From assembly GCF_900638025.1 (NCBI RefSeq), contig NZ_LR134481.1, positions 1,116,001-1,180,000 on the forward strand: a stretch of DNA of 64,000 bases, given 5' to 3'. The position numbers and the translations under genes were made by a program. This document shows, piece by piece, positions 29,274 through 38,336 of this stretch (its first letter is position 1; the number at the start of each line of letters is the position of its first letter). Source of the stretch: Haemophilus parainfluenzae (GTDB lineage: Bacteria; Pseudomonadota; Gammaproteobacteria; Enterobacterales; Pasteurellaceae). Below the pieces are notes generated by a model that saw only the letters and a list, made by a program, of their open reading frames with translations, had not been told where the DNA came from and made no database searches.

Positions 29274-30034
29274 TGGAAAATTTTTGCGAAATTACCTTCT
29301 GCCAACAAATTGGCAGCAACAAGCGACACAACCAAGATGCCCTTTTTAATGGCGAGACGGTGTTTCAATATAAACTCAAAACGGCTGAAAAACGTCTTGA
29401 AAACCGACCGCACTTTATTGTGGGCGTGGCAGACGGTATTTCCAATAGCAACCGACCTGAAAAAGCGAGCAAGTTGGCAATGCAATTATTAAGCCAAATG
29501 GAAAGCATAAGTCGTCAAACGATCTACGATTTACAATCCAGTTTATCAGCAGAATTAGCGGAGGATTATTTTGGCGCAGCAACCACTTTTGTGGCGGCTG
29601 AAATTGATCAAATAACCCGTAAAGCCAAAATTCTCAGCGTAGGAGATAGTCGTGCTTATTTAATTGATGCCCAAGGTAAATGGCAACAAATCACCCAAGA
29701 TCATTCGATTCTTTCTGAATTACTGGCCGATTTCCCCGATAAAAAAGAAGAAGATTTTGCTACGATTTATGGAGGTGTTTCTTCTTGTTTAGTCGCAGAT
29801 TATTCCGAATTTCAAGATAAAATGTTTTATCAAGAGATTGAAATTTAACAAGGAGAAAGTTTATTACTTTGTTCTGATGGATTAACAGATGGGCTTTCTG
29901 CTGAAGCAAGAGAAAAGATTTGGCAGAAATATCCCGATGATAAAGCTTGCCTTACGGTTTGTCGCAAGGTGATTGAAAAGCAATCGTTTTCGGATGATTT
30001 TTCGATTATAGTATGTAGTATTAGAAAAAACTAG
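29273..30034 (+). pseudogene. PP2C-family protein phosphatase interrupted by an in-frame stop
   Basis: The frame starts with the PP2C pattern: ...KRHNQDALF, FIVGVADGISNS (metal Asp), SVGDSRAYL, then meets TAA at 29846-29848 after 191 codons. The same frame continues for 62 codons with the missing C-terminal motifs, QGESLLLCSDGLTDGLS and SFSDDFSIIVCS, to a TAG at 30032-30034. A single nonsense codon thus separates the last metal-binding aspartates from the rest, and the 191-aa product is probably inactive. PP2C enzymes dephosphorylate Ser/Thr. Translationally coupled to the zinc sirtuin. Confidence 0.85.
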
Positions 30035-30139
30035 CAAATTAGTTTACTATAATTATTTGTTTAATAGTTGTTACGATTTATCATCTTTTTAGAAAGATGT
30101 TTAAAATTATTATTTTTTATATCACTATGGAGAATAAAA

Positions 30140-32098
30140 ATGGCAGAAGCAAAATTGTGCTCTCTCAATGAATTATTTCATACAAAATTTTTTAGAATAC
30201 CTGATTTTCAACGAGGTTATTCTTGGGGTGATGTTCAGCTTGAGGATTTCTGGTCTGATCTAGAAAATTTAAAGGACAGAAAGTCTCATTATACTGGTTT
30301 ATTAACTATTGAACCCATTTGTAAAAATAATATTGAACCAACTGAAAATTGGAAAGATGATTTATGGCTCTTTGAGAAAGGTTTTAATGCTTATTATTTA
30401 ATTGATGGCCAGCAACGTTTGACTACGTCGATTATTTTGATTAATGAGATTTTAAATACTGTAGATGGTGATATTTTTTTTAATACTAAAGAGTATTGGA
30501 CTAAAAAATTCCTTTATGAAAGCTATAAGGGTGATTATAAGTCATACATTTTTGGATATGAGAAAGATAATCCAAGTGATGAATTCTTTAAGACAAGGAT
30601 TTTACAGCAAGAATCATCAAGTTCAGATAAGGTTCCAGAAAGTACTTTGTATACAATGAATTTAGATAATGCTAAGAAATTTTTTGAGAAGAAGTTATCT
30701 AAATTAGATTGTGATGAAATTGAAAATATTTTTAAGAAGTTAATTTCTTCATTTAAATTTAATCTTTATGAGATTGATGATGAGTTAAATGTACATGTCA
30801 CATTTGAAACAATGAATAATCGTGGTAAAAAATTGTCAACTTTAGAGCTACTAAAAAATAGATTAGTCTATTTAACTACTTTATTTGATGATGAAATGGA
30901 GGGAAATAGATTAAGAAGAGATATTAATGAATCATGGAAAACAATTTATGAATATCTTGGTAAGAATAAAGATAAGGTTTTAAATGATGATGAATTTCTT
31001 AGAGATCATTGGATTATGTATTTTACTTATAATCGTAAAGAATCTTCATCTTATGCAAAATTCTTATTAAATGATTATTTTATATCATATAATGTATTAA
31101 AAGATAAAGTTAGTCTTAATGATATAAAAGGCTACATAAAAAATTTACAGGTTTCAGTAAAAAGTTGGTTCTATTTACATAATCCTGAATGTTCTTCACT
31201 TAGTAATCCTATAAAAGAATGGTTATATAAACTAAATAGATTAAAAATGAGATCATTTACTCCATTACTTATTGCTGTAATGAATAAATATACAGAATAT
31301 AAATGTATAGAGAAAGAATTTCTTTCAATGTTAAAGGTTGTAGAAAGATTTATTTTCCTGATCTTTATGGTCTCTCAAAGACGCTCAGATGTTCAAAACT
31401 CAGTAATTTATCGTTATGCAAATGAGTTTCATAATAATAAAAAAACTATACAGGAAATTATTAAAGATATTTCTTATTTAATTGATGGGGATGGAGGCGA
31501 AGGGGATGATTATTACTATGATGGCTGGTTAGATATTGGTAAATTTATTAGCTACTTAGATGATAAAAAAAGAAAAGAGGAGGGATTCTATAGTTGGAAT
31601 GGTTTACGGTACTTCCTTTATGAATATGAACTAGAGCTTCAACAAAAAGCAAGAGGAAAAGAAAAAATTTCGTGGAATGATTTTGAGAAACGAAATAAAG
31701 ATGAAACAATAGAGCATGTATATCCACAAACTGCAAATGATAAATATTGGAAGGAGCATATTCTAAAATATGTAAAAAAACAGAATGAAAGATCTATCTT
31801 ACTGCATAGTTTAGGTAACTTAGTACTTCTTAGTCGTTCTAAAAATTCTGAATTACAAAACAAAGACTTTGATTTTAAGAAAAATCATGAGGATAAAGAT
31901 GGTAATAGGGTTGGCTTCTTTAATGGATCATATAGTGAAATAGAAATTTCAAATTATAATGAGTGGAATGCTAGTGTTATTTTAGAACGTGGCATCAAAA
32001 TGCTTGAATTTATGGAATCTCGTTGGGGAATAGATTTTAATGAATGGGAAGTTAAACCAATAGACATTTTAGGATTAGGTTTTTTAGATAAAAAGTAG
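30140..32098 (+). CDS. DUF262/DUF1524 protein (GmrSD/SspE-like)
   Basis: A 652-aa protein with an N-terminal DUF262 domain (FRIPDFQRGYSWG at about 20-32, YYLIDGQQRLTT near 92) and a C-terminal DUF1524 His-Asn nuclease-like region (ETIEHVYPQ, SLGNLVLLSRSKN). This architecture is known from GmrSD type IV restriction and SspE-type anti-phage nucleases, where DUF262 uses NTP and DUF1524 cuts DNA. The start at 30140 follows GGAGAATAAAA. The gene is visibly more AT-rich than its neighbours and lacks the island palindrome; TATAAT at 30048-30053 may serve as its own promoter. Likely a separate acquisition. Confidence 0.85.
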   Translation: MAEAKLCSLNELFHTKFFRIPDFQRGYSWGDVQLEDFWSDLENLKDRKSHYTGLLTIEPICKNNIEPTENWKDDLWLFEKGFNAYYLIDGQQRLTTSIILINEILNTVDGDIFFNTKEYWTKKFLYESYKGDYKSYIFGYEKDNPSDEFFKTRILQQESSSSDKVPESTLYTMNLDNAKKFFEKKLSKLDCDEIENIFKKLISSFKFNLYEIDDELNVHVTFETMNNRGKKLSTLELLKNRLVYLTTLFDDEMEGNRLRRDINESWKTIYEYLGKNKDKVLNDDEFLRDHWIMYFTYNRKESSSYAKFLLNDYFISYNVLKDKVSLNDIKGYIKNLQVSVKSWFYLHNPECSSLSNPIKEWLYKLNRLKMRSFTPLLIAVMNKYTEYKCIEKEFLSMLKVVERFIFLIFMVSQRRSDVQNSVIYRYANEFHNNKKTIQEIIKDISYLIDGDGGEGDDYYYDGWLDIGKFISYLDDKKRKEEGFYSWNGLRYFLYEYELELQQKARGKEKISWNDFEKRNKDETIEHVYPQTANDKYWKEHILKYVKKQNERSILLHSLGNLVLLSRSKNSELQNKDFDFKKNHEDKDGNRVGFFNGSYSEIEISNYNEWNASVILERGIKMLEFMESRWGIDFNEWEVKPIDILGLGFLDKK

Positions 32099-32113
32099 TC
32101 TTTGAATTCCTAA

Positions 32114-32144
32114 CGACACCTTTTGTCGCACCCCTCACTAAAAT
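32114..32144 (+). promoter_or_regulatory. Island operator/promoter 3
   Basis: Palindrome CGACA-CCTTT-TGTCG (32114-32128), 10 nt, then TAAAAT (32139-32144) as -10, 33 nt before the AAA+ gene. Geometry identical to operators 1 and 2. Confidence 0.82.
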
Positions 32145-32177
32145 ACTTCTTACTAACCCAGTAAGGAGTATTTTTTT

Positions 32178-34235
32178 ATGTCCGAATATAAATTAAACCC
32201 ACCGACAGTGTCTTCTTATACTGAAAATATGATGCTTAAAGTTTTATTTGAGCATAAAGGTTTTTCCGAAGTGTTTCGGGAGAGTAGTTGGCGAAGTGAT
32301 GAAATTGCCAGTGCGTTTGGACTGCCTGAAGAATTAGAGAATGATAAAAATCTACGCACGGTTGCTCGTCGGCTTTTAAAAGAGCGGTATAAAACACTTC
32401 AAAAATCCACCGCACTTTTACCGGAGTTATGGAAACAGGCGTATGAAAATTTGGCAACGTTGGCAGAATTTTTGCAGCTGAATCCCGTTGAACAGGAACT
32501 TCTTCGCTTTGCCATGCATTTACGCAGTGAAGGGCCTATGCGAGATTTGTTTGGCTACTTGCCGAAATCGGATTTGCAAAGAACGGCTGCGATCATGGCG
32601 GATTTACTGAAGCAGCCGAAAAATCAGATTCTATCCGCCTTAAAGAAAGGCAGTAAACTCGATGCTTATGGTCTGATTGATCGCGATTATCGCCCCGATA
32701 GTGTGCATGATTATTTAGATTGGGGAGAAACCTTAGATTTTGATGAATTTGTGACACAACCATTAAACGAAAACGTCCTATTAAAATCTTGTACGGAAGT
32801 CGCTCAAGTGCCAAGTTTGGAACTGGATGATTTTGCCCATATTGCCGGCATGAAAGAGATGATGTTGACCTATTTACAACAGGCAATAAAACATCATCGG
32901 AAAGGCGTGAATCTTTTAATTTATGGCGTGCCCGGCACCGGTAAAACCGAATTTGCCGGATTGCTTGCACAGGCATTAGGGATTTCGGCGTATAACATTA
33001 CTTACATGGATTCTGACGGAGATGTTGTGAAGGCAGAGCAACGCCTGAACTACAGTCGCCTTGCTCAAACGTTATTGAACAGCAAGCAAGCGCTTTTAAT
33101 TTTTGATGAAATTGAAGATGTGTTTAACGGCTCGTTTATGGAGCGTTCTGTTGCACAAAAAAATAAAGCGTGGACAAATCAGTTGTTGGAGAATAATAAC
33201 GTGCCGATGATTTGGTTATCCAATTCGGTACACAGCATAGATGCGGCTTTTTTGCGTCGCTTTGATTTTGTGTTTGAAATGCCGGATTTACCGCTGAAAA
33301 ATAAATCGGCGTTAATTTCACAGCTGTCAGGAGGTAAATTAACGGCAGAATATGTGCAGCATTTTGCCAAAGTGCGGTCGCTTTCGCCGGCGATTTTAAC
33401 GCGCGTGTTCAATGTAGCAAATGCGGTTGATAACGGCAAAAAAGCTTTTTCTGAGGTCTTGCTTACGCTATTTAATGAAGCCTTACAGGCACAAGGCAAA
33501 AAGAAAATTGAGCCGTTGGTGGAAAGTAAACTGAGTTATCAGCTAGAGTGGGTTTCCTGCAATGAAAATATTCACAAAATCAGTGAAGGATTAATGCGAA
33601 CTAAGAAAGGCAGAATTTGTTGCTATGGACCACCCGGAACAGGAAAAACAGCTTGGGCTGTGTGGCTTGCTGAAGAGTTGGATATGCCGTTGTTACTTTG
33701 CAAAGGCTCTGATTTACTCGATCCTTATGTAGGTGGAACGGAACGAAACATTAGTGAGGCATTTGAATCAGCAAAGTGTGATAATTGTTTGTTAGTGTTG
33801 GACGAAGTAGATACGTTCCTGTTTTCACGCGATGGTGCAGAACGTAGCTGGGAACGTTCACAAGTGAATGAAATGCTGACACAAATTGAACGCTTTGAGG
33901 GGTTGATGGTGGTATCAACAAATTTAATTGAAGTGCTCGATCCTGCAGCCTTACGCCGTTTTGATTTGAAACTGAAGTTTGATTATTTAATGCTGCCACA
34001 ACGTTTAGATTTTGCTAAACAACAAGCGGAAATTTTAGGGTTGCCGTTGTTATCGGAAGAGGATTTAAGTCAGATTGAATCGCTTAATCTGCTGACGCCT
34101 GGAGATTTTGCCGCAGTAGCTCGCCGCCACCAATTTTCGCCTTTTCAAAAGGTGCAAGATTGGCTGAGCGCATTACAAGGTGAATGTGAAGTGAAACCAG
34201 CGTTTTCTGCAGCGACAAGGCGGATAGGGTTCTAA
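32178..34235 (+). CDS. Tandem AAA+ ATPase
   Basis: A 685-aa protein with about 220 N-terminal residues of unknown fold followed by two AAA+ modules. Module 1 has Walker A GVPGTGKT (250-257) and Walker B LLIFDEIED; module 2 has GPPGTGKT (484-491), LLVLDEVD, GGTERNI and a RRFD arginine-finger region. The pattern resembles CDC48/classical-clade ATPases that unfold or remodel proteins. AAGGAG precedes the ATG. Driven by operator 3, so linked by regulation to the sirtuin operons. Substrate unknown; family name not recognised. Confidence 0.85.
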   Translation: MSEYKLNPPTVSSYTENMMLKVLFEHKGFSEVFRESSWRSDEIASAFGLPEELENDKNLRTVARRLLKERYKTLQKSTALLPELWKQAYENLATLAEFLQLNPVEQELLRFAMHLRSEGPMRDLFGYLPKSDLQRTAAIMADLLKQPKNQILSALKKGSKLDAYGLIDRDYRPDSVHDYLDWGETLDFDEFVTQPLNENVLLKSCTEVAQVPSLELDDFAHIAGMKEMMLTYLQQAIKHHRKGVNLLIYGVPGTGKTEFAGLLAQALGISAYNITYMDSDGDVVKAEQRLNYSRLAQTLLNSKQALLIFDEIEDVFNGSFMERSVAQKNKAWTNQLLENNNVPMIWLSNSVHSIDAAFLRRFDFVFEMPDLPLKNKSALISQLSGGKLTAEYVQHFAKVRSLSPAILTRVFNVANAVDNGKKAFSEVLLTLFNEALQAQGKKKIEPLVESKLSYQLEWVSCNENIHKISEGLMRTKKGRICCYGPPGTGKTAWAVWLAEELDMPLLLCKGSDLLDPYVGGTERNISEAFESAKCDNCLLVLDEVDTFLFSRDGAERSWERSQVNEMLTQIERFEGLMVVSTNLIEVLDPAALRRFDLKLKFDYLMLPQRLDFAKQQAEILGLPLLSEEDLSQIESLNLLTPGDFAAVARRHQFSPFQKVQDWLSALQGECEVKPAFSAATRRIGF

Positions 34236-34237
34236 TT

Positions 34238-34280
34238 AAAGTGCGGTCAAAATTTTCATTATTTTTTGACCGCACTTTTT
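34238..34280. terminator. Bidirectional terminator of paired uptake signals
   Basis: A 15-bp perfect stem (34238-34252 with 34264-34278) whose arms contain AAAGTGCGGTCA and its complement, between the convergent ATPase and zinc-ribbon genes. It marks the right edge of the island. Confidence 0.92.
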
Positions 34281-34512
34281 ATTCTCCTGTCACCCAACTT
34301 GCGAGCAAAATAACGATGGTGAAAATAGCGAACCAAATAAGGTGAAGTTTAGTACTTTTTCGATTAATTTCGGCATTATGTTGGCGTCGCTCTTCGAGTT
34401 TTTGTTTGTAAATTTCAAGATCTTCTTCTTTAAAAGAAAAACCACAATTTGGACAAAATTGAGCGGATTCGCTGATTTTTTTACGACATTCAGGGCAGCG
34501 AGTAAGAGCCAT
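34279..34512 (-). CDS. Zinc-ribbon single-pass membrane protein
   Basis: A 77-aa protein with an N-terminal zinc ribbon (CPECRKK...CPNCG, residues 6-23), a charged helical linker and one C-terminal membrane segment (LIWFAIFTIVILLASWV). Role unknown; such proteins are usually small membrane-associated regulators or scaffolds. Its stop codon lies in the T-run of the shared terminator. Confidence 0.8.
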   Translation of the reverse strand: MALTRCPECRKKISESAQFCPNCGFSFKEEDLEIYKQKLEERRQHNAEINRKSTKLHLIWFAIFTIVILLASWVTGE

Positions 34513-34578
34513 TGATGATCCTTTTTTAATTATTTTAATTTATAAACATATTGTAAGTGAAAAAAATGTAATGATAAA

Positions 34579-34594
34579 CGTGACATGGATCACA
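34579..34594 (+). promoter_or_regulatory. CRP site upstream of the CstA-family gene
   Basis: CGTGA-CATGGA-TCACA, nine of ten consensus positions of TGTGA-N6-TCACA, 119 nt before the ATG. CRP control is known for cstA genes in other bacteria; here it is inferred. Confidence 0.65.
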
Positions 34595-34659
34595 AAATTG
34601 AAACAATGCAAAAATTAAAATTTTGATTTTGATGATTTTCACTTAGAATGCTATAGACG

Positions 34660-34683
34660 GACTCTACCATAATAGTTAGAGTC
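34660..34683 (+). promoter_or_regulatory. Hairpin in the CstA-family leader
   Basis: Stem GACTCTA/TAGAGTC (34660-34666 with 34677-34683) around a 10-nt loop, 30 nt before the start codon. No T-run follows, so it is a leader structure or operator rather than a terminator. Confidence 0.45.
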
Positions 34684-34713
34684 TGGAATTCGTTTATTCC
34701 TGAGGAGTATTTT

Positions 34714-36288
34714 ATGTTGTGGTTTTTCTTCTGCGTGGCATTATTGCTTGCAGGTTATTTCTTTTATAGTCGAGTGATTGAGCGCATTTTTGTGATCAAT
34801 CCAAATCGTCAAACGCCTGCTTATACCATGAATGATGGCGTTGACTATATGCCAATGTCTAAAACTAAAATTTGGTTAATCCAATTATTAAACATTGCGG
34901 GGACAGGACCAATCTTTGGCCCGATTCTTGGTGCATTATATGGACCGGTTGCGATGCTTTGGATTGTAGTGGGTTGTATCTTTGCTGGTGCGGTACATGA
35001 TTATTTCTGTGGAATGTTAAGTGTGCGTAATGGCGGGGCATCTATGCCTAACCTCGCAGGTAAATACTTAGGTCGTCCGGTTAAAGCATTTATTAACATC
35101 TTAGCTGTTGTACTTTTATTATTAGTGGGAGTGGTATTTGTAGCAAGTCCAGCTCAATTAATGGGTACGATTACAATGGATGTATTAGGTGCTTCTGCGG
35201 GAGGACTTTCTATCAGCAATGCAGAAGAGATTCATCATGCGGTTGAAGCGGGTGGTATTACTGTTTGGGGAATGGATAAAACAACGGTTATCAGTGTTTG
35301 GACTGCTATCATCTTCATTTACTATATTCTTGCGACATTACTTCCTGTTGATAAAATTATTGGTCGTATCTACCCGTTCTTTGGTGCATTATTGCTCTTT
35401 ATGTCTGTTGGTATGGTATATGGTTTAGTCAGTGCAGATCTTAGTTCAGCAGATCCAATTTCTTTCTATCGTTCTGTGGACGGTATGTCTTTTGAGAAAT
35501 TCTTCCAAAACTTTGAAACCCGTGGAGATTTACCATTATGGCCACTCTTGTTCTTAACAATCTCTTGTGGCGCATTATCTGGTTTCCATGCAACACAAAG
35601 CCCATTAATGGCTCGTTGTACTGAAAACGAAAAAGAAGCACGTTTTATTTTCTACGGTGCGATGATCGGCGAAGGTGTAATTGCATTAGTATGGTGTGCG
35701 GTTGGTTTGAGTTTTTATGATTCTTTACCAGGCTTATTGGAAGCGATTAAAGCAGGTTCTCCATCTAAGGTCGTTTATGACTCTTCAATTCATTTCTTGG
35801 GCTTGATTGGTGGCATTTTTGCAGTGTTAGGTGTGGTTGTTCTTCCAATTACATCAGGGGATACAGCATTCCGTGCAGCGCGTCTTGTTATTGCAGAATT
35901 CTTCAATTTAGAACAAAAAACTTTAGCCAAACGTTTAATTATTGCTGTGCCATTATTTACACTTGGCTTTATTGTATCAAAAGTGGATTTCTCTATCTTA
36001 TGGCGTTACTTCACTTGGGCAAACCAAACCACGGCGATGGTTATGTTATGGACTGCAGCAGCATACTTATATCGCTATAATAAATTCCACTGGGTATGTA
36101 CAATCCCTGCGACATTTATCAGTGCAGTATGTTTCACTTACCTTGCATACAACAAAATTGGCTTCGGTTTAGACTATCAATTATCTGTTTATATCGGATT
36201 AGGTTTAACTGTGCTTTGTTTAGTATTATTCTTCACACAGCTTAAACCATTAGGTGAGCGTGATGAAGAAGCTTATATAAATAACTAG
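34714..36288 (+). CDS. CstA-family transporter
   Basis: A 524-aa polytopic membrane protein of the CstA (carbon starvation) family, with about 14 hydrophobic segments. Family stretches include NIAGTGPIFGPILGALYGP (about 60-78) and SGFHATQSPLMARC (about 289-302). CstA proteins import peptides or pyruvate under carbon limitation. This is the short form, lacking the long C-terminal part of E. coli CstA (701 aa). TGAGGAG precedes the ATG. The CRP site upstream fits a starvation-response role. Substrate not known. Confidence 0.9.
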   Translation: MLWFFFCVALLLAGYFFYSRVIERIFVINPNRQTPAYTMNDGVDYMPMSKTKIWLIQLLNIAGTGPIFGPILGALYGPVAMLWIVVGCIFAGAVHDYFCGMLSVRNGGASMPNLAGKYLGRPVKAFINILAVVLLLLVGVVFVASPAQLMGTITMDVLGASAGGLSISNAEEIHHAVEAGGITVWGMDKTTVISVWTAIIFIYYILATLLPVDKIIGRIYPFFGALLLFMSVGMVYGLVSADLSSADPISFYRSVDGMSFEKFFQNFETRGDLPLWPLLFLTISCGALSGFHATQSPLMARCTENEKEARFIFYGAMIGEGVIALVWCAVGLSFYDSLPGLLEAIKAGSPSKVVYDSSIHFLGLIGGIFAVLGVVVLPITSGDTAFRAARLVIAEFFNLEQKTLAKRLIIAVPLFTLGFIVSKVDFSILWRYFTWANQTTAMVMLWTAAAYLYRYNKFHWVCTIPATFISAVCFTYLAYNKIGFGLDYQLSVYIGLGLTVLCLVLFFTQLKPLGERDEEAYINN

Positions 36289-36308
36289 TTAAATTGAGTT
36301 TAAGATTG

Positions 36309-36342
36309 AAAAACCGTTTGAGGATATCCTCAAGCGGTTTTT
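36309..36342 (+). terminator. Terminator after the CstA-family gene
   Basis: A 15-bp stem with one G-U pair (arms around AGGATATCCT) followed by TTTTTG. Confidence 0.9.
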
Positions 36343-36383
36343 GTTTTGTTGCTAAAATTTACTCGGTTTTATGTTTTAATTGC

Positions 36384-36445
36384 TTGCAACTCAAAGCTAC
36401 AACCGATAGACTTACGCTAGAGTGGTAAAAAGTGGAATTTTGTGG
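36384..36445 (+). promoter_or_regulatory. dcw promoter with three MraZ boxes
   Basis: A sigma-70-type promoter TTGCAA-N17-TAGACT (36384-36412) is followed by three GTGG boxes at 36422, 36432 and 36442, spaced exactly 10 bp. MraZ in E. coli and mollicutes binds such 10-bp-spaced boxes near its own promoter and represses the cluster. The boxes here would cover the start of the transcript. Confidence 0.75.
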
Positions 36446-36489
36446 AAAAAACTGTCATTTATTTAAAATAAACGTTTAAAGGTTGAAAA

Positions 36490-36948
36490 ATGTTTCGTGG
36501 TGCAGCAGCAGTAAATTTAGATACGAAGGGACGTATAGCGATTCCTACGCGTTACCGAGCTGAAATCATGGAAAAGAATAAAGGACAAATGGTTTGTACC
36601 GTAGATATTCGTCAGCCTTGTTTATTACTTTATCCTTTAGATGAATGGGAAAAAATAGAACAGAGATTGCTTTCACTTTCCAACTTTGATCCAAATCAAC
36701 GCCGATTACAACGTGTTATTTTAGGCTATGCCACAGAATGTGAAATGGATGCGCAAGGGCGTATTTTATTGAGTGGTCCGCTACGCCAACATGCAAAATT
36801 AGAAAAAGGTTTAATGTTGGTTGGGCAGTTGAATAAATTTGAGATTTGGAGCGATACAGAATGGTACGCACAAATTAATGAAGATATTGAAATTGGCTCA
36901 AGTGCTGAATTTGGTGCTTCTGAAGAATTAAAAAGGCTGTCATTATAG
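36490..36948 (+). CDS. mraZ: MraZ, transcriptional regulator of the dcw cluster
   Basis: AbrB-like DNA-binding protein of 152 aa made of two tandem MraZ folds ([14 protein letters not shown] at about 10-23; [14 protein letters not shown] at about 85-98). It forms ring-like oligomers and represses its own promoter in E. coli. First gene of the division and cell-wall cluster; three GTGG boxes precede it. Confidence 0.95.
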   Translation: MFRGAAAVNLDTKGRIAIPTRYRAEIMEKNKGQMVCTVDIRQPCLLLYPLDEWEKIEQRLLSLSNFDPNQRRLQRVILGYATECEMDAQGRILLSGPLRQHAKLEKGLMLVGQLNKFEIWSDTEWYAQINEDIEIGSSAEFGASEELKRLSL

Positions 36949-36965
36949 AACAGCAGCACTAGCGG

Positions 36966-36996
36966 GATAAGCGGTGCTTTCACCGCCTTATCTTTT
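36966..36996 (+). terminator. Possible attenuator between mraZ and rsmH
   Basis: Stem GATAAG-CGGTG/CACCG-C-CTTATC with one bulged C (36966-36992), followed by TTTTC. A weak or partial terminator that could lower readthrough into rsmH. Confidence 0.5.
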
Positions 36997-37031
36997 CTTT
37001 GTCAATTTGATTTAACGTGTAACTTTTACTT

Positions 37032-38000
37032 ATGACTACGCAAAATTTATTTTCTACACTAGAGCATACCACAGTTTTACTTCATGAGGCGGTGAATGGT
37101 TTAGCATTGAAGGAAAATGGAATTTATATCGATGGTACCTTTGGACGAGGAGGACATTCTCGGCTTATCTTATCTCAACTTTCTGAAAATGGTCGTTTAA
37201 TTGCGGTAGATCGCGACCCTTTAGCTATTGCCGAAGCTAAAAGAATTCAAGACTCTCGTTTTCATATTGAACATAATAGCTTTTCACATATTCCAGAAAT
37301 ATGTCAAGAACTTGATTTAGTGGGTAAGATTAACGGTATTTTGTTGGATTTAGGGGTGTCATCCCCACAGCTTGACGAAGCAGAGCGTGGTTTTAGTTTT
37401 ATGAAAGATGGTCCTCTAGACATGCGAATGGATACAACACAAGGTTTATCTGCTGCGGAGTGGCTAAAGCAAGTATCTGTTGATGATTTAACGTGGGTGC
37501 TAAAAACCTTTGGTGAAGAGCGTTTTGCAAAACGAATCGCTACAGCTATCGTAGAATTTAATAAAAGTGCGGTTAAAAATGGCACTAAATGTTTAAATCG
37601 TACTTCTCAGCTAGCGGAGTTAATTGCTCAATCTGTACCGTTTAAAGATAAACATAAGCATCCTGCGACGCGTAGTTTCCAAGCCATTCGAATTTATATT
37701 AATGCTGAATTAGATGAATTAGAAAGTATATTAAATTCTGCATTAGATATGTTAGCTCCAGAAGGGCGTTTATCGATTATCAGTTTCCATTCACTTGAAG
37801 ACAGAATGGTAAAACATTTTATGCGTAAACAGAGCAAAGGTGAGGATATCCCGAGAGGTTTACCTCTACGTGAAGATCAAATTCAACGTAATCAAAAGTT
37901 AAAAATCATTGGTAAAGCTATTCAGCCTAGTGAGGCAGAAATTTCGGCAAATCCACGCTCAAGAAGTGCGGTTTTACGTATTGCGGAAAGGGTGAAATAA
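37032..38000 (+). CDS. rsmH: RsmH, 16S rRNA (cytosine-1402-N4) methyltransferase
   Basis: SAM-dependent methyltransferase (formerly MraW) that modifies C1402 of 16S rRNA in the ribosomal P site. The 322-aa product has the SAM-binding [11 protein letters not shown] (about 34-44), [12 protein letters not shown] and [15 protein letters not shown] motifs. It precedes ftsL by 1 nt, as in all dcw clusters. Confidence 0.96.
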   Translation: MTTQNLFSTLEHTTVLLHEAVNGLALKENGIYIDGTFGRGGHSRLILSQLSENGRLIAVDRDPLAIAEAKRIQDSRFHIEHNSFSHIPEICQELDLVGKINGILLDLGVSSPQLDEAERGFSFMKDGPLDMRMDTTQGLSAAEWLKQVSVDDLTWVLKTFGEERFAKRIATAIVEFNKSAVKNGTKCLNRTSQLAELIAQSVPFKDKHKHPATRSFQAIRIYINAELDELESILNSALDMLAPEGRLSIISFHSLEDRMVKHFMRKQSKGEDIPRGLPLREDQIQRNQKLKIIGKAIQPSEAEISANPRSRSAVLRIAERVK

Positions 38001-38001
38001 G

Positions 38002-38322
38002 ATGTTAGAAAATAGCGAACGTTATCCTTTACAACATATTCTCGTTGAAGATATTTTTTCTTCTAATAAATTAATTGTCGTCCTACTTTTACTAATTTTA
38101 GCTTCTGCAATGGGCACGATTTGGATGACCCATCAAACACGAGGCTTGATTTCTGAAAACGGGCAGTTGGTATTACAACATCAAGCCCTTGAAAACGAAT
38201 ATCGTAATTTGCAATTACAAGAAGCAACAGAAAGTGATAACACAAGAGTTGAATCCATTGCAAGTGGTACATTAAAAATGCAACGAGTTCAAAGTGAACA
38301 AGAAGTGGTTATTTTTGAATAG
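38002..38322 (+). CDS. ftsL: FtsL, divisome membrane protein
   Basis: Bitopic division protein of 106 aa: short cytoplasmic tail, membrane segment (about 25-42, [17 protein letters not shown]), then a periplasmic leucine-zipper-like coiled coil (about 50-95). It forms the FtsQLB complex. Assignment rests on structure and position between rsmH and ftsI. Confidence 0.92.
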   Translation: MLENSERYPLQHILVEDIFSSNKLIVVLLLLILASAMGTIWMTHQTRGLISENGQLVLQHQALENEYRNLQLQEATESDNTRVESIASGTLKMQRVQSEQEVVIFE

Positions 38323-38336
38323 GGATTTTAAATAAA

